Made by a program: the position numbers and the translations under genes. A DNA stretch of 11,113 nucleotides, from positions 1 through 11,113 of the forward strand of contig JALVEF010000254.1 in the NCBI GenBank assembly GCA_027031185.1. The letters run 5' to 3'. Numbering within the stretch: the first letter of the stretch is position 1; the number at the start of each line of letters is the position of its first letter. Shown here piece by piece: positions 1-6,537 of this stretch. This stretch comes from Saprospiraceae bacterium. GTDB lineage: Bacteria > Bacteroidota > Bacteroidia > Chitinophagales > Saprospiraceae. The notes beneath the pieces were generated by a model. That model saw nothing but the letters and a program-made list of their open reading frames with translations. It was not told the origin of the DNA and did not search any database.

Positions 1-83
1 CAGCGCTACGTGAGAAAATTTTACCAAAGGCAGACGCAAAAAGGGCATTTTAGCACAAAAACAGCAGGTACCTAAACAGTTAC
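1..83. repeat. Partial copy (right half) of palindromic MITE-like repeat
   Basis: This stretch aligns without gaps to 2089-2171, with about 75 of 83 bases identical by eye, and ends in the same CCTAAACAGTTAC terminus. Its left half lies outside the window. It begins inside the central hairpin seen in the full copy (GCTACG, then GAAAATTTT). It sits just beyond the 3' end of pssA, in the same orientation as the other two copies. No reading frame of its own is visible. Confidence 0.75.
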
Positions 84-142
84 CATACAACAAAGCCTGC
101 CGAAGGCGCCACCCACACGACGTCTTCAACGAGCAAGCCATT

Positions 143-820
143 TCATCGTCCCGCCACCAAACTCCACAGCAGATACCACAAAATCACGGCAAACAAAAAG
201 TAAGACAATGGCAGCCACCACAAGAGTAACAGCGCCCCACCGACCAATACCACTATGCGCCAATTTTCGCGCAGCGAAAAAAACTTAATTTTCAGACTCA
301 GCATCGGCACCTCGGCAACCAACAGGACGGACATCACCCCAATGACCGCCGCCAATGCCCACACATGCGCTTGAAGAAACTGCCGGAAGGACGCCTCCCG
401 CACATAAGCCGCACCCATTCCCAAAAAAAACATCGTATTGGCCGGCGTCGGCAATCCGATAAAATATTGCTCCTGACGCGTATCCAGATTAAATTTGGCC
501 AGCCGCCACGCCGAAAACACCGTGATAATAAAGCCAACCCAGGCCCAATGCGCCCACGCCGTCTGTCGCAACAACCAATAGGCCAAAGCACCGGGAAACA
601 TACCGAAAGACACCATGTCCGCCAGCGAATCCAACTCCTTGCCCAGCGGACCGCTCACCTTCAACGCGCGCGCCACCAGGCCGTCCAGAAAGTCCGCTGC
701 CAACGACACCGCTATAAAAATCACACTATCCGCAACGCGGCCGCCCAGAACCGCCACGGTCGCCAGGGCCCCGAAAAAGACATTGACCGAAGTGAGCAGA
801 TTGGGCAGATGCTTTTTCAA
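143..820 (-). CDS. pssA: CDP-diacylglycerol--serine O-phosphatidyltransferase (phosphatidylserine synthase)
   Basis: This integral inner-membrane enzyme joins CDP-diacylglycerol and L-serine to give phosphatidylserine, the precursor of phosphatidylethanolamine. The CDP-alcohol phosphotransferase signature D-x2-DG-x2-AR-x8-G-x3-D-x3-D is complete: D43, D46-G47, A50-R51, G60, D64 and D68. These acidic residues bind the metal and nucleotide. Several hydrophobic membrane segments surround it, including a very hydrophobic C-terminus (about 188-222). The start KKHLPNLLTSVNVFFG is typical of the Bacteroidota form, and 225 residues is about the usual length. The start chosen is TTG at 818-820: no in-frame ATG lies just upstream and the family begins a few residues before the KKxxPN motif. 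The gene lies 51 bases after accA on the same strand, so the two are probably cotranscribed. Other CDP-alcohol transferases (PgsA, Pcs) are possible, but the N-terminus and length favour PssA. Confidence 0.9.
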   Translation of the reverse strand: MKKHLPNLLTSVNVFFGALATVAVLGGRVADSVIFIAVSLAADFLDGLVARALKVSGPLGKELDSLADMVSFGMFPGALAYWLLRQTAWAHWAWVGFIITVFSAWRLAKFNLDTRQEQYFIGLPTPANTMFFLGMGAAYVREASFRQFLQAHVWALAAVIGVMSVLLVAEVPMLSLKIKFFSLRENWRIVVLVGGALLLLWWLPLSYFLFAVILWYLLWSLVAGR

Positions 821-871
821 GATTTTATGGTTTGATTCTCGATAAAGGCCGTCTAAAAAGGCACGTACCCG

Positions 872-1846
872 TCACTTTTTCACGCCCGCTTCGATAAACT
901 TGCCCATGGCTTCATACTTGGCAATGCGCATTTCGATGCGTTCTTCGGGATCCAGGGCCATGAGTTCCGTCAAGGCGTCCTTGATGGTCTTTTTGACCGC
1001 CGTGGCGGCAGAATTCGGCGCCGAGTGCGCCCCGCCGAACGGCTCCTTGATGATGCCGTCAATCAGGCCAAACGACAGCATATCGTCCGCCGTCAGCCGC
1101 AGCAGTTCGGCGGCAGTCTCCTTGTAATCCCACGACCGCCACAGGATGGACGAACAGGACTCCGGGGAGATGACCGTAAACCAAGTGTACTGCATCATAT
1201 AGACCCGGTCTGCCAGGGCGATGCCGATGGCCCCGCCGGATGCGCCTTCGCCGATGATAACCGACACGATCGGCACGCGAAGCTGCGCCATCTCCATCAG
1301 ATTGGTGGCAATGGCCGAAGCCTGGCCGTGCGCCTCGGCCTCCAAGCCCGGGAAAGCCCCCGGCGTATCTACAAACGTGATGACGGGAAAGTTGAACTTC
1401 TCTGCCAGCTTCATCAGGCGCAGCGCCTTGCGGTACCCCTCGGGATTGGCCATGCCGAAGTTGCGGTACTGCCGTTCCTTAGTCGTTGTCCCTTTCTGTT
1501 GGCCGATGACGACTACCGTCTGCCCATCCAGATTGGCCAAAAAGCCGACCATCGCTTTGTCATCACCGCAGAGCCGGTCACCGTGCAGTTCGGTGGCTTT
1601 CTTAAAGATGCGGTTGACATAAAACATCGTATAAGGCCGCTGCGGGTGGCGGGACAGCTGCACCTTCTGCCAGGGCGTCAGCTTACTGTATATCTCCTTC
1701 TGTTCTTTTTTGATTTTGGCTTTGAGCTCCTTGACCTTTTCGGACATATCCACGTCTCCGGCTGCATTGATGGCCTCCAATTGGTCCAGCTGCTCAAACA
1801 AGCCTTCCAAGGGCTTTTCAAAGTCCAAAAAAACGCGATCCCCCAT
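872..1846 (-). CDS. accA: Acetyl-CoA carboxylase, carboxyltransferase subunit alpha
   Basis: This is the alpha half of the carboxyltransferase that, with AccD, moves the carboxyl group from biotin on AccB to acetyl-CoA to make malonyl-CoA, the committed step of fatty-acid synthesis in the cytoplasm. The length, 324 residues, is normal for AccA. Residues 1-60 give the helical N-terminal extension (LDFEKPLEGLFEQLDQLE, then a charged coiled segment). The crotonase-like core follows, with TPGAFPG (161-167), EAHGQASAIATNL (171-183), the GEGASGGAIG oxyanion-hole segment (199-208, with the G204-G205 backbone amides) and ISPESCSSILWRSWDY (226-241). The start is ATG at 1844-1846. A Bacteroidota-type promoter lies about 60 bases upstream. 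accD is not in the window, as is common when the two subunits are unlinked. pssA follows, joining fatty-acid and phospholipid synthesis in one likely transcript. Confidence 0.96.
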   Translation of the reverse strand: MGDRVFLDFEKPLEGLFEQLDQLEAINAAGDVDMSEKVKELKAKIKKEQKEIYSKLTPWQKVQLSRHPQRPYTMFYVNRIFKKATELHGDRLCGDDKAMVGFLANLDGQTVVVIGQQKGTTTKERQYRNFGMANPEGYRKALRLMKLAEKFNFPVITFVDTPGAFPGLEAEAHGQASAIATNLMEMAQLRVPIVSVIIGEGASGGAIGIALADRVYMMQYTWFTVISPESCSSILWRSWDYKETAAELLRLTADDMLSFGLIDGIIKEPFGGAHSAPNSAATAVKKTIKDALTELMALDPEERIEMRIAKYEAMGKFIEAGVKK

Positions 1847-1907
1847 GAGTATTGTCTTTCCACATATCGCAGGCGCGCGACGCTTCGCCTAAACGAGCAC
1901 GCCCGCC

Positions 1908-1938
1908 CAAAGGTTGTGCAAGATAGCGCTTTTCCCAA
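1908..1938 (-). promoter_or_regulatory. Probable accA-pssA promoter
   Basis: Read on the minus strand, TTG (1938-1936), exactly 20 bases, then AACCTTTG (1915-1908). This matches the Bacteroidota TTG / TAnnTTTG pattern except for the first base of the -7 box. It would start transcription near 1901 and give a leader of about 55 bases to the accA ATG. Confidence 0.45.
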
Positions 1939-2008
1939 TATCACAGCACGATTGGCGCCCAAAACTTGCCCGCAACAAAGTAGTACGCTTTCCGTTTCTC
2001 CAAAAATC

Positions 2009-2171
2009 GTAACTGTTTAGGTGCTCCTGTTTTTAGGGATAAAATAGGCATTTTCGTGGATGTCGAAGGTAAAATTTTCGATGCGTAGCACCGCTACGTG
2101 AGAAAATTTTTGCAAAAACAGGGGCAAAAAGGACATTTTAGCACAAAAACAGCAGGTACCTAAACAGTTAC
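2009..2171. mobile_element. MITE-like palindromic element, full-length copy
   Basis: The 163-base element starts GTAACTGTTTAGGT and ends ACCTAAACAGTTAC, a perfect 14-base terminal inverted repeat. Similarity continues inward (TCCTGTTTTT against AAAAACAGCA). At the centre, AAAATTTTC-CGTAGC faces GCTACG-GAAAATTTT around an ACC loop, so either strand can fold into one long imperfect hairpin. The flanks share AAAAATC (2002-2008 on the left, 2173-2179 on the right), compatible with a target duplication made on insertion. It has no coding capacity. It lies between the accA promoter and the tRNA-Asp promoter. A REP/BIME-like element is the alternative to a transposase-mobilised MITE, and no cognate transposase is present here. 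Confidence 0.6.
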
Positions 2172-2192
2172 AAAAAATCTATGGCTTGATAC

Positions 2193-2223
2193 TTGCCTAA
2201 AAGCAAAAGACAACTTAACTTTG
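2193..2223 (+). promoter_or_regulatory. Promoter of tRNA-Asp
   Basis: TTG (2193-2195), exactly 20 bases, then TAACTTTG (2216-2223), a perfect match to the Bacteroidota TAnnTTTG -7 box. The expected start near 2230 gives a leader of about 22 bases before the tRNA. It begins only 22 bases beyond the end of the MITE-like element. Confidence 0.65.
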
Positions 2224-2251
2224 CACTCGCTTTCGCAGAAAGCTGTGAAAA

Positions 2252-2328
2252 GGTCCGGTAGTTCAGTTGGTTAGAATACATGCCTGTCACGCATGGGGTC
2301 GCGGGTTCGAGTCCCGTCCGGACCGCCA
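2252..2328 (+). tRNA. tRNA-Asp (anticodon GTC)
   Basis: A full cloverleaf can be drawn. The acceptor stem is GGTCCGG (2252-2258) with CCGGACC (2318-2324), and the D-arm stem is GTTC/GAAT. The anticodon stem is CATGC/GCATG around the loop CTGTCAC, with anticodon GTC at 2286-2288. The variable region is followed by a T arm with TTCGAGT (2306-2312). The discriminator is G (2325), as expected for aspartate, and CCA is encoded (2326-2328). A promoter lies just upstream, and the terminator stem begins on the last A of CCA, so this is a one-gene transcript. Confidence 0.97.
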
Positions 2329-2363
2329 AAATTCCGAAGCATTCGCTTCGGAATTTTTTTTTT
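2328..2363 (+). terminator. Rho-independent terminator of tRNA-Asp
   Basis: A 13-base stem, AAAATTCCGAAGC-type arm at 2328-2340 with its complement at 2345-2357, closes an ATTC loop and runs into an unbroken T tract to 2363. It starts on the final base of the tRNA CCA end. Confidence 0.9.
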
Positions 2364-2437
2364 GTATTTAGGTGCTCCCGTTTTAAGGGGCAAAAAGGGC
2401 ATTTTAGCACAAAAACAGCAGGTACCTAAACAGTTAC
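2364..2437. repeat. Internally deleted copy of the MITE-like repeat
   Basis: The left end GTATTTAGGTGCTCC matches the full copy's left end except for a 4-base loss in its outermost part. The right end (CAAAAAGG, CATTTTAGCAC, then the CCTAAACAGTTAC terminus) matches the other two copies. About 90 bases of the middle, including the central hairpin, are missing, leaving 74 bases. The left edge abuts the T tract of the tRNA-Asp terminator. Orientation is the same as the other two copies. Confidence 0.7.
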
Positions 2438-2542
2438 CATTTCCTTGCATACTCGCCACCCTATCTATCCATTTCTTCTAAAAATGAGCCGGAATCGCTA
2501 AAAAATAACTGCATTTTACACACTCATCCAAATAAAAGTTAA

Positions 2543-2550
2543 TACCTTTG
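2543..2550 (+). promoter_or_regulatory. Possible -7 box for the TonB-dependent receptor gene
   Basis: TACCTTTG is a perfect TAnnTTTG box about 155 bases before the ATG. No clear TTG lies 20 bases upstream, so the -33 part is weak or the gene depends on an activator. Confidence 0.4.
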
Positions 2551-2630
2551 GCCCCATTCCCATCGAACGAGAAGGCTTGGCCCTTCGATATCCTGCTTCC
2601 CTCGTCACAGGTTTGCCGACAATAGCTGCA

Positions 2631-2645
2631 CCGGCCTACGGCCGG
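2631..2645 (+). other. GC-rich hairpin in the receptor leader
   Basis: CCGGCC, TAC loop, GGCCGG forms a perfect 6-base stem in the roughly 150-base untranslated leader of the receptor gene, and GC-rich sequence follows (CTGCCGG). It has no T tract and is not a terminator. I recognise no riboswitch class. The last part of the leader before the ATG is A-rich (CCAAAAAACAATCTT). Confidence 0.35.
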
Positions 2646-2705
2646 CTGCCGGTCCATCTCGTCGCAAGCCTATTCCTATTTCCTCACTCACCAAAAAACA
2701 ATCTT

Positions 2706-5339
2706 ATGAAACGAGTTTACACTCTCTTCTCTTCGCTGATTTTGGTTGTATTTTCCTTCGGTGTACTGCATGCCCAACACATGGTGCACGGCCAGGTCCT
2801 TGATGCCGAAGGGCAACCACTTGTAGGCGTCTCCGTCGTGGTAGAAGGCACGGAAACGGGCACCATCACGGATCTGGACGGCCGGTTTGACCTGCGTGTA
2901 ACCGAACTGCCCGTCAACTTAAAGCTGAGCTACACCGGCTTTAAAGCCAGGACGGTGGAAGTCACGACGGAGCAACCGCAGCCGTTCACGCTTGAAGAAG
3001 GCGTTTACCTGGACGATGTGGTCGTGGTCGGTTCGCGCTTCGCACCGCGCACGTCCATCACCTCGGCCGTGCCCATTGACAATATCAAAGCCGAGGATCT
3101 GATGCTCACCGGCAAAGTGGGCGTGGACCAGATGCTCACGCTCAAAGTGCCCTCGTACAACGCCACCCAACAGACCATTTCGGACGCCACGGCACACTTT
3201 GACCCCGCCGACCTGCGCGGCCTGGGCCCGAGCCGCACACTGGTCCTGGTCAACGGCAAGCGCAAAAATGCCAGCGCTCTGGTCTATATCAACGACACCC
3301 CGGGCAAGGGTGAAGTCGGCGTGGACATGAAGAGCATCCCGGCGGCTGCCATCAAGCGCGTTGAAGTCTTGCGCGACGGCGCCTCCGCGCAGTACGGTTC
3401 CGATGCCATCGCCGGCGTCATCAACATCATCCTGAAAGACAACACCGACTACACGGATATCAATCTGTTTTCCGGCATCACCACTGCAGGCGACGGGCTG
3501 ACCTACGGCTATGACGTCAATACCGGTTTCAAACTGGGCAAAAACGGCTTTATCAACCTGACTTCCTCTTACAGTGACCAAAAAGAGACCAACCGCGCAC
3601 CGTCGCCGGGTACCGATTCACTCTTCGGCAATATCTTCGGCGGCACGCTTGGCCAGCAATTGCTGGACGGCTCCCATCCCTGGCTCAAAAAGCATCCCGA
3701 CATGGGCATGCACGTCGGCACCCCCAATATGAAAACCGCCGATGTCTTTGCCAATGCCAGCATTGACCTGAGTGACAAAGTACAGATCTATGCCTACGGG
3801 GGGCTGACCCTGCGCGACGGTTTGAGCTATGCACTCTACCGCACACCTTATTGGATTACTACCGATTACGGTCTGTTGCACGACCCCGACGAACCCTATG
3901 AAGGCTTCCAGCCCACCTTTGAGACCGACATCGTGGACAAAACCCTCGCCGGCGGACTCAAAGGCGAAAAGAACGGCTGGCAATATGACCTGAGCCTTAC
4001 CACGGGCAGCAACCGCGTGGATTACACCATTGACCAGACCGTCAACCTGGACATGGGCCCCCAAAGCCCGACCAACGTCAAGGCCGGCGGATACCGCTTC
4101 AAAATGTCTGTCTCCAATATTGACCTGTCGCGCAAGTTCGGCATGCTGCGACTTGGTCTCGGCGCCGAGTTCCGCAAAGAAAACTTCATCGCCGTGGCCG
4201 GAGAACCGGCCTCTTACTTCGGCAGCGGCGTGCAGTCCTTCCCCGGGCTCCAGCCTCAAAATGAAGTGGACGCCGTCCGCTACAACTTCGGCAAGTACAT
4301 TGACCTGGGGCTTGACCTGACCGATGACTGGTTGGTGGACGCGGCCCTGCGCCATGAGAGTTATTCCGACTTCGGCAGCAACGTCAGTTACAAGCTGGCC
4401 TCCCGGTACAAGTTTTTGGACGACAAACTGGTATTGCGCGGCTCCTTTTCCACCGGCTTCCGGGCACCGTCACTGCACCAAATCTACCTGAGCAACGTCC
4501 AGACCCTGGTATCCGGCGGTACCATCTCCAATCAGGGCACATTCAACAACAACAGCCCTGTACTGCGCAAACTGGGCGTCGGCAAGCTCAAAGACGAAAA
4601 GGCCCGCAACATCACCGCCGGCATCGCTGCCAACCCTGCCAAGGGCCTGGCGCTCACCTTTGACTTCTACTCCGTCAGAGTCAATGACCGCATCGTGTAT
4701 TCCAGCAGTATCGCCACCGATGATACCACCACGCAGGTCTATCAGATCCTCGATGAAAACAACATCACCAGCCTGAAATTCTTCGCCAATGCGGTCAGCA
4801 CGCAGACCACCGGATTTGATGCCGTGATCAACTATACCGTGCCGGCGGGAGCCGGCAAACTCAACCTGCTGGCCTCTGCCAACATCAACAAAACCAAGTT
4901 GGTGGGCAAGGTAGAGACGCCTCGCCCCATCGCCGAAGCGCACGTGGACCTGTTTGACCGCAAGGAGCAGTCCCGCATCCTGAGCGCGCGGCCCGGCGAC
5001 AAGTTCATCATCGGCATCGGCTATTCCATCAGCAAGTTTCGCGTAGATCTCAACAACACCCGCTTTGGCACCGTCACCTGGCAACACGCCACCGACCCGG
5101 ACAAAGATCAGACCTTTTCCGCCAAATGGGTGACCGATCTGTCGCTCAGTTACAGTTTCAACAAAAACTGGAAGTTGACTGCCATCGTCAACAACCTGGC
5201 CAACGTCTATCCCGACCCGATAGATACCAAGGGAGACTTTGTCACCGACTTGGGTGGACGCTTCAAGTGGCCGTGGGAAGTCAATCAATTTGGCTTCAAC
5301 GGCACCACCATTACCGGCAACTTGCGCTATCGCTTCTGA
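2706..5339 (+). CDS. TonB-dependent outer-membrane receptor (iron-complex type), substrate unknown
   Basis: This is a 22-strand-type outer-membrane transporter, powered by TonB-ExbB-ExbD, for a large scarce ligand. The chosen ATG at 2706 gives 877 residues beginning MKRVYTLFSSLILVVFSFG, a good signal peptide cleaved near LHA-Q (23/24). An upstream in-frame ATG would put 43 unrelated residues before it. Next come a CarboxypepD_reg-like beta sandwich (about 27-98: GQPLVGVSVVVEG, TITDLDGRFDL), a TonB-box-like DDVVVVGSR (103-111), a plug domain (about 115-245) with VEVLRDGASAQYGSDAIAGV, and the barrel to the C-terminus, including GFRAPSLHQIYLSN (near 584) and the terminal aromatic LRYRF. The plug wording and length resemble iron-siderophore/heme receptors more than the longer SusC proteins, and no SusD gene is adjacent. 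The ligand cannot be told from sequence. The gene appears monocistronic, with its own leader and strong terminator. Confidence 0.9.
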   Translation: MKRVYTLFSSLILVVFSFGVLHAQHMVHGQVLDAEGQPLVGVSVVVEGTETGTITDLDGRFDLRVTELPVNLKLSYTGFKARTVEVTTEQPQPFTLEEGVYLDDVVVVGSRFAPRTSITSAVPIDNIKAEDLMLTGKVGVDQMLTLKVPSYNATQQTISDATAHFDPADLRGLGPSRTLVLVNGKRKNASALVYINDTPGKGEVGVDMKSIPAAAIKRVEVLRDGASAQYGSDAIAGVINIILKDNTDYTDINLFSGITTAGDGLTYGYDVNTGFKLGKNGFINLTSSYSDQKETNRAPSPGTDSLFGNIFGGTLGQQLLDGSHPWLKKHPDMGMHVGTPNMKTADVFANASIDLSDKVQIYAYGGLTLRDGLSYALYRTPYWITTDYGLLHDPDEPYEGFQPTFETDIVDKTLAGGLKGEKNGWQYDLSLTTGSNRVDYTIDQTVNLDMGPQSPTNVKAGGYRFKMSVSNIDLSRKFGMLRLGLGAEFRKENFIAVAGEPASYFGSGVQSFPGLQPQNEVDAVRYNFGKYIDLGLDLTDDWLVDAALRHESYSDFGSNVSYKLASRYKFLDDKLVLRGSFSTGFRAPSLHQIYLSNVQTLVSGGTISNQGTFNNNSPVLRKLGVGKLKDEKARNITAGIAANPAKGLALTFDFYSVRVNDRIVYSSSIATDDTTTQVYQILDENNITSLKFFANAVSTQTTGFDAVINYTVPAGAGKLNLLASANINKTKLVGKVETPRPIAEAHVDLFDRKEQSRILSARPGDKFIIGIGYSISKFRVDLNNTRFGTVTWQHATDPDKDQTFSAKWVTDLSLSYSFNKNWKLTAIVNNLANVYPDPIDTKGDFVTDLGGRFKWPWEVNQFGFNGTTITGNLRYRF

Positions 5340-5345
5340 ATACGC

Positions 5346-5380
5346 CGAAGCGCCGCCATTCCGCGGCGCTTCGTTTTTTT
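5346..5380 (+). terminator. Rho-independent terminator after the receptor gene
   Basis: A perfect 11-base GC-rich stem, CGAAGCGCCGC (5346-5356) with GCGGCGCTTCG (5363-5373), closes a CATTCC loop and is followed by seven T. It begins seven bases after the receptor stop codon. Confidence 0.93.
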
Positions 5381-5390
5381 GTCATTCCCC

Positions 5391-5418
5391 AAAGAGACGC
5401 ACGGGCGTGCGTCTCTTT
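5391..5418 (+). terminator. Second perfect hairpin, possible back-up terminator
   Basis: AAAGAGACGCACG (5391-5403) and CGTGCGTCTCTTT (5406-5418) are a 13-base perfect inverted repeat separated by GG. The right arm ends in TTT followed by GTTATTT, and the left arm starts with AAA, so it could work weakly on either strand. No minus-strand gene ends here, so a fail-safe terminator or RNA-stabilising hairpin is the likeliest role. Confidence 0.5.
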
Positions 5419-5462
5419 GTTATTTGGCCTTTTCCCAAGAGAGCTTAGGATGGCCAATTCAA

Positions 5463-5470
5463 TATGTTTG
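5463..5470 (+). promoter_or_regulatory. Possible -7 box for the kinase gene
   Basis: TATGTTTG fits TAnnTTTG, but no TTG lies about 20 bases upstream. It is 144 bases before the proposed GTG start of the kinase. It is the best promoter candidate in this gap, but weak. Confidence 0.25.
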
Positions 5471-5555
5471 GGGATGCGGCTCACGGACTTATGTCGCGGA
5501 TTTGTATCCCCAGATCTTTGACAAACCAAATAAGCGGGGCAAGCAAATGCAGGGT

Positions 5556-5582
5556 ATTTTTAATTTTTAATTTTTAATTTTT
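5556..5582. repeat. AT-rich period-7 tandem repeat (ATTTTTA)
   Basis: Almost four head-to-tail copies of ATTTTTA (5556-5562, 5563-5569, 5570-5576 and a partial at 5577-5582) end 31 bases before the kinase start. Pure A/T in a GC-rich region, it may act as an UP-like or bent-DNA element or be a slippage-prone tract. The same word resumes at the window's right edge (11101-11113). Confidence 0.7.
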
Positions 5583-5613
5583 CATTATTTTTCCGCCCCC
5601 AAGCTCCTACGAC

Positions 5614-6498
5614 GTGCACACACTACGACACACAGTAGAACGGACATTGAAACTACCAGCGGCCAAATGGGCCCCCGTCGCCGGTGGAGATATCGCACAG
5701 GCGTACCGGATCCAATCGCCGGCAGGCGAAAACTTTTTCATTAAAATCATGCAAGGTGAACGCGGCAGCGAAATGCTGACACGGGAAGCCGAGGGACTCC
5801 GGGCATTGGCCGCCACGGACGAGATCCACATTCCCCGCGTCATCGGCCTGACCCGCTCCGGATACGGCGCGGCCCTCATTCTGGAATACATCGAAAGACA
5901 GCCCCCAAAACCCGACTCAATGACGCGGCTGGGACGCCGACTGGCACACATGCACGGCCATAGGGCCACCCGCTTCGGCTGGGAGACAAACAACTTCATC
6001 GGGCGCCTGGATCAGATCAACACCCGGGAAGCCGACTGGGCCGTATTCTACGGGCGCCACCGCCTGGCCTATCAGATGCGACTGGCGGTCCGGAATGGTT
6101 TGATGAGCGCCGGCGAGGTACCCGCCGAAGAGAACCTAATCGCACACCTGCGCATGCATCTGCCCGCGCACATCGGCCCCGCGCTCCTGCACGGTGACCT
6201 GTGGAGCGGCAACTACCTGTTCGGGCCGGGCGGCACGCCGTTTCTCATTGACCCGGCGGTTTATTACGGTCATGCGGAAGTGGACCTGGCCATGACGCGG
6301 CTCTTTGGCGGGTTTGACAAAAGCTTTTATGCGGCCTACCGCGAGGTCAGGCCCTGCGACGGCGATGAAAACTACCTGACCGACATCTATCAACTCTACT
6401 ACCTGCTCGTGCATCTCAACCTGTTCGGAAGCAGTTATTACAGCAGTGTCCGGCGCATAATGGACCGCTATTTCGGCCGGTCTGCGGGTAAGTTGTGA
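5614..6498 (+). CDS. Fructosamine/ketosamine-3-kinase family protein
   Basis: Members of this cytosolic family use ATP to phosphorylate the sugar part of glycated amines or proteins at O-3, which makes the adduct fall off (deglycation). The protein-kinase-like fold is clear: an N-terminal lobe with FFIKI (ATP-binding K44) and the E58/E60 helix (TREAEGL), hinge ALILEYIE (87-94), the AHMHG segment (111-115), FGWETNNFIG (121-130, typical of the family), catalytic loop HGDLWSGN (193-200, base D195) and IDPAVYYGHAEVDLAM (212-227, metal-binding D213). The length, 294 residues, matches bacterial members. The proposed start is GTG at 5614, which leaves the normal short N-terminus before the lobe; no ATG fits. 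The real substrate of bacterial members is often unknown, and this one could phosphorylate another ketosamine. The receiver gene follows after 39 bases. Confidence 0.88.
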   Translation: MHTLRHTVERTLKLPAAKWAPVAGGDIAQAYRIQSPAGENFFIKIMQGERGSEMLTREAEGLRALAATDEIHIPRVIGLTRSGYGAALILEYIERQPPKPDSMTRLGRRLAHMHGHRATRFGWETNNFIGRLDQINTREADWAVFYGRHRLAYQMRLAVRNGLMSAGEVPAEENLIAHLRMHLPAHIGPALLHGDLWSGNYLFGPGGTPFLIDPAVYYGHAEVDLAMTRLFGGFDKSFYAAYREVRPCDGDENYLTDIYQLYYLLVHLNLFGSSYYSSVRRIMDRYFGRSAGKL

Positions 6499-6506
6499 CG
6501 ATTTAC

Positions 6507-6514
6507 TACCTTTG
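6507..6514 (+). promoter_or_regulatory. -7 promoter box before the receiver gene
   Basis: TACCTTTG is a perfect TAnnTTTG box lying in the 39-base gap after the kinase stop. Its final G is also the first base of a GTG that could be read as an upstream start. A start of transcription near 6521 makes the downstream ATG at 6538 the more likely initiation codon. No good TTG is seen 20 bases upstream. Confidence 0.4.
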
Positions 6515-6537
6515 TGGCTCAACAGAACAGGCTCGCG

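Noticed and set aside
1025..2020. 331-codon plus-strand open frame opposite accA
   Set aside because: It runs antisense through a clear accA gene, is rich in Arg/His/Gln as expected for a GC-rich shadow frame, and shows no domain.
2252..2437. Integrated element using the tRNA-Asp 3' end as an attachment site
   Set aside because: No integrase gene is adjacent and no second copy of the tRNA 3' end is seen in the window; the flanking repeats are unrelated to the tRNA sequence.
2168..2481. Small open frames across the tRNA-Asp and repeats
   Set aside because: They translate the tRNA and repeat sequences and have no coding character. Part of the predicted peptide (GTRTRDP) is a typical mistranslation of a tRNA gene.
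2577..2705. Upstream ATG extending the receptor by 43 residues
   Set aside because: The extension is not signal-like, crosses the GC-rich hairpin, and would bury the good signal peptide that begins at the 2706 ATG.
2919..5288. Long minus-strand open frames (220, 245 and 272 codons) inside the receptor gene
   Set aside because: They are shadows of a GC-rich gene; the plus-strand frame shows a signal peptide, plug and barrel motifs throughout.
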